Assembly: GCA_038040485.1 (NCBI GenBank) | Contig: JBBPIE010000019.1 | Location: 1-64,000 of the forward strand | DNA: 64,000 nucleotides | Source: Onstottus_B arcticum | GTDB lineage: Bacteria > Acidobacteriota > Blastocatellia > UBA7656 | Reading direction: 5' to 3' | Shown: positions 16,121 to 25,388 of the stretch, piece after piece | Position numbering within the stretch: the stretch's first letter is position 1 | Layout: each line of letters starts with the position of its first letter | The notes under the pieces: model-generated | What the model saw: only the letters and a program-made list of their open reading frames with translations | What the model was told of the DNA's origin: nothing | Database searches by the model: none | Program-made: the position numbers and the translations under genes

Positions 16121-17860
16121 ATGCAAAGCTTACTTTCTGGCAATCGTCTCGTCCTGATTGTCGTCCTCACGCTGGCAGCCACACCCTATTTTCTGCGGCT
16201 GGGAGCCTCGTCGCTCTGGGACTCGAACGAAGCCTTCTACGCAGAAACACCTCGCGAGATGATCGAGTCCGGGGACTACATCAACCCGACCTTCAATTAC
16301 CAGCCGCGATTCAACAAGCCGCCGCTCAGCTACTGGGTTGTTGCGGGACTCTACAAGCTGTTTGGTGTTTCTGAATCAGTTGAGCGGCTGGCTATCGCGC
16401 TTGCGGCCTTAGTAATGATTGCGACTGCGTACGGCCTCGGGCGTTGTGCGTTCTCGCGAGAAGCCGGGCTTCTGGCGGCGATCGGGCTGGCCGCGTCGCC
16501 CCGCTTCTTGATGTTTTCGCGCCGGATAATGATCGACGTTTATCTGGCGATGTTCATGGCGTTGGCGTTGCTCCTGTTCATGCTCGCCGAGCGGCACCCC
16601 GAACGGCGGCGATTCTATCTTGCCGCGATGTACGCATCCATAGGGCTTGGCATTCTCACCAAAGGGCCGGTCGCCGCGCTGTTGCCCGGGCTTGCAGTTT
16701 TGATCTATCTGGCCGTTTATCGAAAGCTAAAGGAGATATCCAGATTGATGTTGCCAATGGGTGTGGCGATCGTCGCGCTGATCGTCCTGCCCTGGTACCT
16801 GGCGGTTTACTTGCAACACGGTGTGGGCTACATCGCGAGCTTCATTTTGAGAGACAATCTCTCGCGCTATGCGCAGCAGGCGTGGGGCCCAGGCCGCGGC
16901 CCGCTGTTCTATGTGGGAGTTATCGCCGGTGATTTCTTTCCCTGGTCGCTGTTCCTCGCCCCCGCGCTTTGGTTCGAGATCCGCCGGAGACTCGGCAGGC
17001 GCCAGGGTTCAAAAGATGAAACTGCTCCAGCGGCACAAATCAATTCGAAAGCTCCGGCGCAATCGGCAACTACCGAAGTCGCGCAAGACCGGCACGTCGC
17101 GCTCTTAATAATCTGGATCGCGGTCATAGTAGTGTTTTTCTCCTTTTCACGGAGCAAAGAAGATCTCTACATCTTGCCAATCTATCCCGCCGCTGCCGCG
17201 CTCGCAGGTATCCTTGTGGCTCGTTGGTTTACCCCCGCGCCGGCGCTGAACGTTCCGCTGCAAGTGACGACTGCGATTCTGGCAGTCGTGCTATTGACCG
17301 CCGGCGCGATCGTGCTCTATCTGTTCGGCGGTGCCCAAGGCTATCAGCTTCGCGGCGCAACGGCGGTTGGCCTGATAGCGGTTGCCGGCGGCTTGATCAC
17401 GATCGGGTCGCTGTGCGCCATGAAGAGACGACTCGCGGTTCTGGCTTCGGTCACCTCAGTCATCCTGTTCAACTGGATCTTCGCGCTGTGGACGCTGCCG
17501 GACTTTGAGCGCTACAAGCCGGTGCGCGCGCTCTGCGAGATAGCAAGCGCGAAGCCGGCGGATGCGCTTGTGGGATACTACCGGCTGGCGTCGCCGAGCA
17601 TGACCTTTTACTTGCGACGACCTATCTTCGAGTATTACCTCCCCGAAGAGATCAGCGCGGCTTTCTCTTCGGGGAGGGACGTTTACTGCGTGATGACCGC
17701 GGCTGAATATGATTCGTTAGACCAGGAACTCCGGGCTCGGACTCACGTTCTTGCACGCCGCCCGATGTTTCAAGTAAAGTTGAAAGGCATTTTTGACAGG
17801 GCCGAGCCTCCACAAGTATTGCTGGTTTCCAACAAAGACGGAGTAAGTAGCGCGCAATGA
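16121..17860 (+). CDS. GT39-family (ArnT/PMT-like) glycosyltransferase, polytopic membrane protein
   Basis: This protein of about 579 residues has some ten to twelve hydrophobic helices. The N-terminal periplasmic loop SLWDSNEAFYAETPREMI, followed by PRFNKPPLSYW, matches the acceptor/donor site of ArnT- and PMT-type enzymes. These transfer sugars from polyprenyl phosphate to lipid A, proteins or glycans. A later SKGPVAALLPG-like loop (ILTKGPVAALLPG) is also typical. The start is uncertain: ATG 16121 is used here, while TTG 16079 and GTG 16088 are in frame with no clear ribosome-binding site at any. Its stop overlaps the flippase-like gene by ATGA, implying coupled translation. Confidence 0.85.
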   Translation: MQSLLSGNRLVLIVVLTLAATPYFLRLGASSLWDSNEAFYAETPREMIESGDYINPTFNYQPRFNKPPLSYWVVAGLYKLFGVSESVERLAIALAALVMIATAYGLGRCAFSREAGLLAAIGLAASPRFLMFSRRIMIDVYLAMFMALALLLFMLAERHPERRRFYLAAMYASIGLGILTKGPVAALLPGLAVLIYLAVYRKLKEISRLMLPMGVAIVALIVLPWYLAVYLQHGVGYIASFILRDNLSRYAQQAWGPGRGPLFYVGVIAGDFFPWSLFLAPALWFEIRRRLGRRQGSKDETAPAAQINSKAPAQSATTEVAQDRHVALLIIWIAVIVVFFSFSRSKEDLYILPIYPAAAALAGILVARWFTPAPALNVPLQVTTAILAVVLLTAGAIVLYLFGGAQGYQLRGATAVGLIAVAGGLITIGSLCAMKRRLAVLASVTSVILFNWIFALWTLPDFERYKPVRALCEIASAKPADALVGYYRLASPSMTFYLRRPIFEYYLPEEISAAFSSGRDVYCVMTAAEYDSLDQELRARTHVLARRPMFQVKLKGIFDRAEPPQVLLVSNKDGVSSAQ

Positions 17861-18897
17861 AAAAGACTGCTCTGACGCTGGTAAAGGCGGTTGTGAGCCT
17901 TGGGATTCTAGCGTACATCTTCACCAAGGTCGTCGACATAAGGCACCTCTGGGCCAACCTTAAAGAAGCCGATCTCTCGTATTTCGCCGCGGCTGTCTTG
18001 TTGTACTTTGTCGTTCAGGCGCTTAGCGCGTATCGGTGGTATCTTCTCCTGCGGCCACAGGGGATCAAAGTCCCATATTGGAAGATTCTCGGGTTCTATT
18101 TTCTTGGGATGTACTTCAACTTCTTTCTTCCGTCGGCTATCGGCGGCGACGTATTTCGAATCTACTATCTGAACAAAGAGACAAGACGCCTGAGCGCTTC
18201 GACGGCATCCGTCTTCGTGGACAGGGACATCGGAATGGGGGGTCTGCTCGTCGTTGGGACGCTGGTGGCTTGGCTTTGGGGAACCAGTTTCAACGGCGTG
18301 CTGCTTGCCCCGATCTTTGCCGTGGTGGCGATCGCGTTCGTCGCGGCGAACCTGGCGATTTTCTACCGGCCGACTTACAACCTCCTTCATAGAGTATTGA
18401 GTCTCTTTCGAATGAAGCGAGTGGATGAGAAGGTCGAGAGAATGTACGATTCGGTCAATTGCTACCGCGGTCAGTGGGGCTTGTTGTTCACCGCGCTTGT
18501 GATGTCGGTAGGTGTCCAAATGGGTTGTGCATTTGTGAATTTGCTCGCTGCCGGTGCAATTGGAATGCATACTCGCAACGGTTGGTGGGACTACCTTGTT
18601 CTTATTCCGACCATCGGGTTGATCGGGATGGCGCCGATTACGGTTAACGGCGCGGGATTTCGAGAAGCCGCATACATTCTGCTGTTCAAGTCGGTCATCG
18701 ATATGGTTGGCGGAAAGCCGGTTAGCCCCGGCGACCCAGCCATCGAGGCTGCTGCGGCGACGCTCGCGGTTCTATGGCTGGGCGCAGTAGTCGCGACAAG
18801 CTTGCCCGGCGGAATCATTTACATCGCAAAAGGCGGGCGTAAGCGGGACCGAATCCCGGACAGCGTCGAGGCAATCGAGGGGATCGCGAGCCCTTAG
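17857..18897 (+). CDS. Flippase-like/lysylphosphatidylglycerol synthase transmembrane family protein (UPF0104)
   Basis: This 346-residue polytopic membrane protein belongs to the family of the transmembrane half of MprF-like enzymes. The signature FNFFLPSAIGGDVFRIYYL and the later ITVNGAGFREAAYILLF are family landmarks. There is no C-terminal lysyl-transferase domain, so it is the stand-alone form, many of which are proposed to flip or transport lipids. ATGA overlap with the GT39 gene suggests a shared pathway, such as glycosylation or flipping of a polyprenyl-linked or membrane glycolipid. The exact substrate cannot be read from the sequence. Confidence 0.85.
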   Translation: MKKTALTLVKAVVSLGILAYIFTKVVDIRHLWANLKEADLSYFAAAVLLYFVVQALSAYRWYLLLRPQGIKVPYWKILGFYFLGMYFNFFLPSAIGGDVFRIYYLNKETRRLSASTASVFVDRDIGMGGLLVVGTLVAWLWGTSFNGVLLAPIFAVVAIAFVAANLAIFYRPTYNLLHRVLSLFRMKRVDEKVERMYDSVNCYRGQWGLLFTALVMSVGVQMGCAFVNLLAAGAIGMHTRNGWWDYLVLIPTIGLIGMAPITVNGAGFREAAYILLFKSVIDMVGGKPVSPGDPAIEAAAATLAVLWLGAVVATSLPGGIIYIAKGGRKRDRIPDSVEAIEGIASP

Positions 18898-19045
18898 GAC
18901 CATTTCAACTACAAGGTCCGAGCCCTTGGTGCGTTGCTGTGTCAGTACGAGCTGGGACCCACGCTCTGAGATTCGCCGAAAGCGAGTAGTTAGATCAAAG
19001 ATCAAAGCAACGTCACGAACTCATAAGGTGGCAGTGAGGTACAGG

Positions 19046-19612
19046 ATGCAATCAAAGTTAATAAGGATCGTTGCACTTACGCTTGTTGTGTTTGTCTCCT
19101 CTGCTGATTTGCTTGCGGAGCAGAAGAGGGCGAAGAAGGCGCCGCCGCTGCAAAGCGCCCCGAGAGAGGTCGCCGCAAAACCGAAGGAGATACTTAGGGC
19201 TCCCTCCGGCCCGAGTTTCTATATCGAGCAGATTTCCGAAACTCGAAACCAATACAGCTTGTTGCTTACAGACTCCGACAACCGCTCCGTAGCCGGTACG
19301 TTCTTACTCTCTCAGCTCTCCCTCTTTCAGGCTCTCATGGTTGCCGCGAAGGACTTTGGGGAAACAACCGAAAGCGCGGGCACGACTGCCAAGCCCGTAA
19401 CTACGCGCTTCATGGATAAGGGTGAGCCGTCTTTTGTCATAGACGTCGAGAAAACGGCAACTCACAGCCGCTTCTATGTTTCGATGACGTCTTTAGCGGG
19501 GAAAGTCACCGTGAATGCAGGAGCGGTCAAACGAGGCAGCAAAGACCAGGGCAACCCTCTGTTCTTCGCCCTTCTGTCGCGCGTTAATGCGGTAATAGCG
19601 GAGAGCAAATAG
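19046..19612 (+). CDS. Exported hypothetical protein
   Basis: This 188-residue protein starts with a clear signal peptide (MQSKLIRIVALTLVVFVSSA) followed by a basic, proline-rich linker. The mature domain (about 55-188) mixes beta-strand-like segments (FYIEQISETRNQYSLLLT, SRFYVSMTSLAGKVTV) with one helix. I recognise no family. The ATG at 19046 is preceded by GAGGTACAGG; an upstream extension of 40 codons has no features. It follows the flippase-like gene by about 150 bases on the same strand, so co-transcription is possible. No catalytic motif is visible. Confidence 0.7.
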   Translation: MQSKLIRIVALTLVVFVSSADLLAEQKRAKKAPPLQSAPREVAAKPKEILRAPSGPSFYIEQISETRNQYSLLLTDSDNRSVAGTFLLSQLSLFQALMVAAKDFGETTESAGTTAKPVTTRFMDKGEPSFVIDVEKTATHSRFYVSMTSLAGKVTVNAGAVKRGSKDQGNPLFFALLSRVNAVIAESK

Positions 19613-19654
19613 GCCCTGTGCCGCCAGTCGAAACCGAGTCACCAACCGACCCAC

Positions 19655-20407
19655 TCATTCCAACACGCTGAGGTTTGGAATCCAGAAGCGATAGGTGCTC
19701 ACGCCGTAGTCGCGAATCACCATCGTCAACCCCTGATCGACCAGTGCTCCCGGCGTGTGGCCAAGATAGGTAAAGTGCGGAAGGTCGTTCGGCACCGTCC
19801 TGTGCCAACCGTGAAGCCCGAGCACTCGCTCGACCTCGGCATCCTCGTATTCGGCTACGTCGAACGCCAGCAGCGACAGGTGCTGTGAAGCGCCCGGAGC
19901 AGCCACTGAATAAAGGATCGACCTGTCAAAAAAAGTCCCAAAAAAGAGCTCCTGCGTTTGCTCCAGATCGAGAATGACCGCGACTTGTTCAACCGGCGGA
20001 AGATCGCGAACAACCTGGGCATGCTCAGCCGAGATGCGCCCAAGGCTCTCCCAGTGTTCCAGGCCGCGCGTCACGTTGCGCAGCCAGAGGGCGACAGTGT
20101 CCTGATAAGACCTCGCGCCAGCATCCGAGGCTCGCGCAGTGATGCTCCCTCCCTGTCCTTCAATCTCCTCGGCCGCTAAGAGCATCGCCTCCATCGCCGC
20201 GGATTGGAGATCGATCTCGTAGTTCCCGATTCGCGCGCGGCGAACCGCCAGCGTCGCCTGGAAGCTGTCGACCTCGGAAGCATCGGCGAAGATTATGCGT
20301 GCAGGAGGGGTCGCCCTGGTTGTAAAGATCGCGCCGTACTCGCCAAACAACCTCCGTTCGACGCTCGAAGATATGGACGCAAAAACCTGTGCCAGGTGTG
20401 TGGTCAT
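19655..20407 (-). CDS. Unrecognised soluble protein
   Basis: This 250-residue protein has no signal peptide or membrane segment. The central helical part reads ALWLRNVTRGLEHWESLGRI and the C-terminal part HFTYLGHTPGALVDQGLTMV. Codon use matches neighbouring genes, so it is probably genuine. It is convergent with the exported hypothetical gene, ending 42 bases from it. I found no nucleotide-binding, metal-binding or protease motif. The residues SDAGARSYQDTV are reminiscent of a loop in some cell-wall enzymes, but this is too weak for a call. Confidence 0.65.
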   Translation of the reverse strand: MTTHLAQVFASISSSVERRLFGEYGAIFTTRATPPARIIFADASEVDSFQATLAVRRARIGNYEIDLQSAAMEAMLLAAEEIEGQGGSITARASDAGARSYQDTVALWLRNVTRGLEHWESLGRISAEHAQVVRDLPPVEQVAVILDLEQTQELFFGTFFDRSILYSVAAPGASQHLSLLAFDVAEYEDAEVERVLGLHGWHRTVPNDLPHFTYLGHTPGALVDQGLTMVIRDYGVSTYRFWIPNLSVLE

Positions 20408-20521
20408 ATGGAGAAAATCAAAGCGTCAGTAGCCTAGCATCGCGGCGGAGCGGCGTTCAACCGCTGTCCAACTCACACGCTGCAACGCCCCGAACTGGTG
20501 TGTGACCACCGGGGAAAACTA

Positions 20522-20550
20522 TTGACTCGCCTACGGCGTTACCTTACCAT
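20522..20550 (+). promoter_or_regulatory. Candidate promoter upstream of the subtilase gene
   Basis: TTGACT (20522-20527) is followed after 17 bases by TACCAT (20545-20550). It lies about 210 bases before the subtilase ATG, in a 350-base gap that otherwise shows no gene or strong structure. The -10 is weak. Confidence 0.3.
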
Positions 20551-20759
20551 CGCGCTACACATGAACGGTCGCTCAAGCGTCTGAACTGCCCCTGTTGGAG
20601 TCGCCTTACTTGCGTTTGCCCCTTCGACGTTATTTTTCTTGAATCGTAGCAGCCCCGTAACCCATTCGGATGAGCGAACACCGCCGCGCAATCGCTCCGA
20701 TAAGCGTTTCCAAGCGCCCGAATAGGAGAGCGGTCTGTCTCGCAGGAGCAAGCGGATCA

Positions 20760-23700
20760 ATGTCTCGAAAACTATTTCACTTCACATCAGCCGCGATATT
20801 CATTTTTGCAATTCTATTGGCGGGGCGATTCCCGGCGCATTCTGATTCGTCCGAGCGCGCTAGCGGCCCGGTATTCGATGCGTCTTATCGCAGCCGCACG
20901 GCCACTCACAAGGTGATCGTGCAGGCCGGCGAGCCAGAGCTGCGGGATTCGATTCTCGCCCAGGGCGGAGCGGTCCTTGCGGAGTACGGTGGCTTCGAAC
21001 TGCTTGCGGCGCCTTCTGATTTTGCCAACCGGCTCGGTGTTTCGTCTGCCGGCTCATCGGTGCGCGACGACATGAACGTGCTGCTATTGAGCACCGGCGC
21101 CTTCGACACAACAGAGCGCGAGCGCGTTTCTGTGAACTCGCTCGGGGACGCGGAGTTTGCGGATGAACAACTCTACTTGGTGCAGATGATTGGCCCGGTC
21201 AAAAAACAGTGGCTGAAAGAGCTTCGTTCCTCCTCTGAAGTATTGTCCTACATCCCGAACAACGCTTACCTGGTTCGCGCGAGTGCCGATGGCATGACCG
21301 CGATAAACACCATCAAGGCGAGGTCGCAAGGCTTCGTTCAGTGGAGCGGATCATACAAGCCAGCTTACAAGATCGCGCCGGAGATCGCGCTCGACTCGGA
21401 TCATCAGATCACAGCCGTCGTTCAGCTTGCAACGAGCCGGCGCACCGGTGAGGAGATTCAGGAGATCGTCTCTCGTGGGTCTGCTTCGCTCGCCGGTCAG
21501 CCGACCGAAGTCTTGAACTACACCAACGTTCGCATACGAGTGCCCGCGCACAAGCTGACCGATGTTGCGCGAATGAGCAACGTCGTCTGGATCGAACAAT
21601 GGACTGCGCCGCAATTGCTTGATGAGAAGCAGGACTTGATAGTCGCCGGCAGATACGATGCAAGCTTCACTCTTGGTCCGCCGGGCTATCTTGCCTGGCT
21701 TCAAACAAAAGGACTCGCAACGACGCCCGACTTCGTCGTGGACGTCGCGGACACCGGGATGGACCAGGGAATACTGGATCCGGAGATGATTCACAAGGAC
21801 TTCCTCAATGCGGCGGGCGGGAATCGGGTTGTTTATGCGCGAACCGTGGGGCTCGTCGAGGATTTGAGCTTGCCCGATGACAGGGCCGGTCACGGCACAC
21901 TCAACTCCGGGATCGTAGGCGGGTACAACACCAAGAAAGAGTTTCCCTTTGCGGATGCCGGCGGCTACAGCCTTGGCCTCGGCGTGCACCCGTTTGTGAA
22001 GCTTGGCACCACCCGGATTTTTGGTCCTGAGTTCACCGAACCGTCGTTCGCGGAGATGGTTGATATGATGTACCGGGATGGCGCCCGCATATCGAACAAC
22101 AGTTGGGGTTCATACAACAACAAATACACCCTTGACTGTCAGCTCTACGACAAGATGGTTCGGGATGCCCGTGAAGGCGACGCAGGCAATCAAGAGATGA
22201 CCATCGTGTTCTCTTCGGGCAACCACGGCTCCGGCGGGCAACTCACGTCACCCGGAAACGCCAAGAACGTCATCAATGTCGGAGCGGGCGAGAATCTGAG
22301 AGCGGGCATGGATGGATGCCGGGTGGACACAACGGGAGCGGACGATATTCTTTCGATCATAGGATTCTCCTCGGGCGGACCTGTGTCGGATGGGCGCTTC
22401 AAGCCTGACATCATCGCGCCGGGCACGCACATTCAAGCCGCGCGGTCTCAGTCCTCCTTCTTCAACGCGAGCGGAGTGTGCGGACCAGCGTTCTTTCCTC
22501 CGGGTCAAACGCTTTACACGTGGTCATCCGGGACAAGCCACGCCGCCCCGGCGATCGCGGGTTCGGCTGCGCTCGTTCGGCAGTTCTTCCAACAGTCCGT
22601 AGGTCACCCACCGAGTCCGGCGATGATCAAAGCCTTGCTGACCAACTCGACTACCTACATGACCGGCGAAGGAGCCAGCGACAGCCTTCCGGGCAGAAAT
22701 CAGGGTTGGGGACTGGTCAACATGGGCCGCGCCTTCGACGGAGTGCCGCGCCTGCTGATTGATCAAGACCAGAAGCTCTCTGAAACTGGACAGGTGATAA
22801 CACTGAAAGGTCGAATAGCCGACCCGACCAAACCCTTTAGAGTTACCCTCGCATGGACTGACGCGCCGGGAACCCCGGCGGCGAATCCGGTGGTGAACGA
22901 TCTGGATCTGCAAGTTGATTTTGGCGGCAAGACTTATCTCGGAAACATCTTCGCGGGGAATGTCACGACCGAAGGCGGACCCGCCGACAAGCTCAACAAC
23001 ATCGAGGCTGTGTGGGCGCCGGATGGCGTCTCGGGCGATTTCACGATTCGTATTCTTGCGGCCAACATCACCGGAGACGGTGTGCCGGGCGGCGGCGACG
23101 AAACGGACCAGGACTTCGCGCTTGTTGTCTACAACGTGGAGGGAGGCACTGGAGGAGGAGGCGGCGGCCCGGTTGACGCACCGCCGTCCGTCGGGCTTCG
23201 CTTTCCTATCGGAGGCGAGCATTTGATGGTAGGCAGCTTCATGAAGATACTGTGGGACGCGGCCGACGATAAGAAGCTCACAGCCCAGAAGGTCGAGTTT
23301 TCGGCAGATGGGATTACGTTCAACGTCATTGGCAATCTCGACGCCGCGTCTCGAAGCTTCGATTGGCGCATACCGTCCGTGCCGACTACCAACGCAAGAA
23401 TCAGAGTGACCGTCGTTGACGGCGTCAACCTCCCGGTTTCGTCGGCAAACGTCAATCCTTTCGAAGTGCTTATCGGGCCGCCTGACTTCACTCCTCCAAG
23501 CGTGACACTGATCTCGCCTAACACTCAAACAACCGCGGGCGGCGGACTGATGATGCCGATCAGATGGAGAGAGTCGGACAATGTCGGTGTGATTGAGCGG
23601 GTGATCGAACTTTCAACCGACAACGGCGCGACGTTTCAGACAATAGGCTCGCTGTTCGGTCCGAGCAGTGGAGACGTGCAGACCTTCGATTGGGAGATTC

Positions 23701-24107
23701 CCATCGATCTGCAGTCTGACCGCGCGCGCGCGCGAGTGACGGTCATCGATGGCTCCGGCAACACAGCGACAGCCGCGTCCAACGGCAAGTTCGATGTCTG
23801 GCCTCTGCCGATAATCACCGAGGTCGAGTACTTCGACGGCGACAAACCCGAGCTGCGGTTGAGCGGGCGTTTCTTCCGCCCCGATGAAACTGAGATATGG
23901 GTTGATGGGAAGAAACTCAAAAAGATCCGCTTCGAAAGCAAGTTCTTCACTGGAAACGGCACAGCCAAGAAGATCTCCAGCGTCGATAAGAAGGTGAAGA
24001 AGCGCGTGCCGCTTCATCAGGAAGTGTCGATTGAAGTGCGGCTTCCAGGCTCGGGCCAGGTGTCGCCCACGTTCGTATACAAACGGAGGCGACCTCCTGC
24101 GGCGTAG
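20760..24107 (+). CDS. Secreted S8 subtilisin-like protease with Ig-like and IPT-like C-terminal domains
   Basis: This 1115-residue exported protease has an N-terminal signal peptide, a prodomain-like region to about 300, then the S8 catalytic domain. The triad is Asp331 (VADTGMD), His378 (AGHGTLNSGI) and Ser593 (SSGTSHAAPAIAG), with the oxyanion Asn in VFSSGNHG. After about 640 comes a beta-sandwich (ITLKGRIADPTKPFRVTLAW, then NDLDLQVDF) resembling P-domain-like modules. A Gly-rich linker and two Ig-like repeats (both with W-x-I-P) follow. A final 90-residue IPT-like domain is rich in lysine and resembles the tail of the propeller protein at 326-3052. ATG 20760 follows AGGAG. A strong hairpin ends the unit. 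Confidence 0.93.
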   Translation: MSRKLFHFTSAAIFIFAILLAGRFPAHSDSSERASGPVFDASYRSRTATHKVIVQAGEPELRDSILAQGGAVLAEYGGFELLAAPSDFANRLGVSSAGSSVRDDMNVLLLSTGAFDTTERERVSVNSLGDAEFADEQLYLVQMIGPVKKQWLKELRSSSEVLSYIPNNAYLVRASADGMTAINTIKARSQGFVQWSGSYKPAYKIAPEIALDSDHQITAVVQLATSRRTGEEIQEIVSRGSASLAGQPTEVLNYTNVRIRVPAHKLTDVARMSNVVWIEQWTAPQLLDEKQDLIVAGRYDASFTLGPPGYLAWLQTKGLATTPDFVVDVADTGMDQGILDPEMIHKDFLNAAGGNRVVYARTVGLVEDLSLPDDRAGHGTLNSGIVGGYNTKKEFPFADAGGYSLGLGVHPFVKLGTTRIFGPEFTEPSFAEMVDMMYRDGARISNNSWGSYNNKYTLDCQLYDKMVRDAREGDAGNQEMTIVFSSGNHGSGGQLTSPGNAKNVINVGAGENLRAGMDGCRVDTTGADDILSIIGFSSGGPVSDGRFKPDIIAPGTHIQAARSQSSFFNASGVCGPAFFPPGQTLYTWSSGTSHAAPAIAGSAALVRQFFQQSVGHPPSPAMIKALLTNSTTYMTGEGASDSLPGRNQGWGLVNMGRAFDGVPRLLIDQDQKLSETGQVITLKGRIADPTKPFRVTLAWTDAPGTPAANPVVNDLDLQVDFGGKTYLGNIFAGNVTTEGGPADKLNNIEAVWAPDGVSGDFTIRILAANITGDGVPGGGDETDQDFALVVYNVEGGTGGGGGGPVDAPPSVGLRFPIGGEHLMVGSFMKILWDAADDKKLTAQKVEFSADGITFNVIGNLDAASRSFDWRIPSVPTTNARIRVTVVDGVNLPVSSANVNPFEVLIGPPDFTPPSVTLISPNTQTTAGGGLMMPIRWRESDNVGVIERVIELSTDNGATFQTIGSLFGPSSGDVQTFDWEIPIDLQSDRARARVTVIDGSGNTATAASNGKFDVWPLPIITEVEYFDGDKPELRLSGRFFRPDETEIWVDGKKLKKIRFESKFFTGNGTAKKISSVDKKVKKRVPLHQEVSIEVRLPGSGQVSPTFVYKRRRPPAA

Positions 24108-24138
24108 ATTGAGATTGAGCAGCGAGGTGTGATCACTT

Positions 24139-24203
24139 AAAGCGCCTTCCTGGGAACGATTCCGAAGCCTCGAGCTTCAGATCGTTTTCCAGGAAGGCGC
24201 TTT
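24139..24203 (+). terminator. Long hairpin after the subtilase gene
   Basis: AAAGCGCCTTCCTGG at 24139-24153 pairs with CCAGGAAGGCGCTTT at 24189-24203. The pairing continues inward through AACGAT/ATCGTT and a small inner hairpin (GAAGC...GCTTC). The 3' arm ends in TTT. The position 32 bases after the stop suggests a transcription terminator. The symmetric A/T ends would also serve the opposite strand. Confidence 0.75.
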
Positions 24204-24234
24204 CTATTGGTAGTCAGTCACGTTGTTATTGATG

Positions 24235-24329
24235 GATGTTCGTAGTACCGGCTTCAGCCGGAATCCGCTTGGCTCTTCCGCCTAAAGGCGGGACTACGAA
24301 CATGACCTTCAAGGCGGGACTACGAACAT
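24235..24329. repeat. Two-armed palindrome element bounded by GTTCGTAGT/ACTACGAAC
   Basis: The left end GATGTTCGTAGT is answered by ACTACGAACAT at 24293-24303 and again at 24319-24329. Inside are small palindromes CCGGCTTCAGCCGG (left) and CCGCCTAAAGGCGG (right). The gap is convergent (subtilase end, small gene end). Apart from this element and the adjoining terminator I see nothing else in 24108-24546 except a further small palindrome, CTCCGGCGTAGCGGAG, near 24359. Confidence 0.65.
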
Positions 24330-24546
24330 CTACTTCAATGTGTCTGAGTCCTAGTTTTCTCCGGCGTAGCGGAGTCGTGGCTAAAACCCGGTTTCGAGGG
24401 TTATCAGATAGAAACCTGCGAGATTCCGTATGTTGACTGCCCGGAAAAGAAACTTCGAGGCGTCGGGTTGAATGAGTTGTTGGATGCGTCACTGCCAATT
24501 CGGTGAACTTCACCGCTGTATGCTACCCTAGAAATTCGTAAAAATG

Positions 24547-24963
24547 TTAACAACGTGTGAGGGCTAAGATAAGTATTGCAAGGGCTACTATGGCCAATGT
24601 CCAGAGCAAGAAATTTTTGCCACGATCATTCCGAACAAGACTTCGTCCTCGTAAATCTTCTCTCCGCGTATCCGGTACTTCTTCTATAAGCATTCGTTGC
24701 AAGTCGACGCGGTATCGCTTTCCAACCTCGTAATTAAATTCTTCGCCCGAAGGATGTAGGACGTGAAGATTACTGACATGATTTCTACGTGCCGAGGCAA
24801 CAGCTATTTCTTCAACTTCAGACCTCGACCTTTCTCTACTACCGGGCAGCGATGTCACGCGATGAATATGAGCAATTCGTCCATCTTGTGGATCATAAAG
24901 CACACACGTTTTAACTGAAATCGGCTCCAGATTCGTCGGGCGGCCCGCGAATGAAACGTACAT
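24547..24963 (-). CDS. Tail-anchored hypothetical protein
   Basis: This 138-residue protein has no N-terminal signal but a single C-terminal membrane helix (FLLWTLAIVALAILILALTRC), so it is likely tail-anchored with its body in the cytoplasm. The soluble part contains LYDPQDGRIAHIHRVTSLPG, a strand-turn-strand with an HxH pair, and a later GKRYRVDLQRMLIEEVP. A strong AGGAGGG lies before the ATG. It starts nine bases after the stop of the gene at 24973-25332, so the two form an operon. Base composition is visibly more AT-rich than in flanking genes. Function unknown. Confidence 0.7.
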   Translation of the reverse strand: MYVSFAGRPTNLEPISVKTCVLYDPQDGRIAHIHRVTSLPGSRERSRSEVEEIAVASARRNHVSNLHVLHPSGEEFNYEVGKRYRVDLQRMLIEEVPDTRREDLRGRSLVRNDRGKNFLLWTLAIVALAILILALTRC

Positions 24964-24972
24964 ATAGCCCTC

Positions 24973-25332
24973 CTACTCCCAAAAAGAGACGAACGCTCTA
25001 GCCATCGACGTAATGCTTCCGTTTTTAGCTACAAAAAACGTTACACTGGTGACATTAGGACTGCCATCGATCGTTGGCTCTTGACCGTTTGGGAAAACTT
25101 TAGGTATCCCATCGCTGACAACCTGCTGTATGCCGTATCTAACGTGGTCAATAGAAAGCAAAGGGGAACTCGAGTCGCCACCACCGAAATCAGTTGTAGC
25201 AACTGACGTCATTGCAATTTCAGAGACCACGTAAGAACTAGGAAAATCTATTGTAGCTGCATAAGTGAAGTTGTCATTAGTGCCTATCCCTACGACACCA
25301 ATATCTAAACCTGTTATCCCTACCATTGGCAT
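24973..25332 (-). CDS. Small hypothetical protein of an AT-richer islet
   Basis: This 119-residue protein lacks a signal peptide and any known motif. It is rich in Ser, Thr, Val and Gly and looks all-beta (VVSEIAMTSVATTDFGGGDS, then VTSVTFFVAKNGSITS). A strong GAGGAGG ribosome-binding site precedes the ATG, and a candidate promoter lies at 25359-25388. It is the first gene of a two-gene operon with the tail-anchored protein. Composition and codon use are more AT-rich than in the surrounding genome, suggesting recent acquisition. I cannot assign a function. Confidence 0.7.
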   Translation of the reverse strand: MPMVGITGLDIGVVGIGTNDNFTYAATIDFPSSYVVSEIAMTSVATTDFGGGDSSSPLLSIDHVRYGIQQVVSDGIPKVFPNGQEPTIDGSPNVTSVTFFVAKNGSITSMARAFVSFWE

Positions 25333-25358
25333 GATAATGCCCTCCTCATTGGAGGCTC

Positions 25359-25388
25359 AACATATCATTGTTCGCTAATAACATTCAA
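25359..25388 (-). promoter_or_regulatory. Candidate promoter of the two-gene islet
   Basis: On the minus strand TTGAAT (25383-25388) is followed after 18 bases by TATGTT (25359-25364), 27 bases upstream of the first ATG. The rest of 25389-25715 is AT-richer sequence in which I find no convincing gene or repeat. A plus-strand open frame there lacks a good start. Confidence 0.35.
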
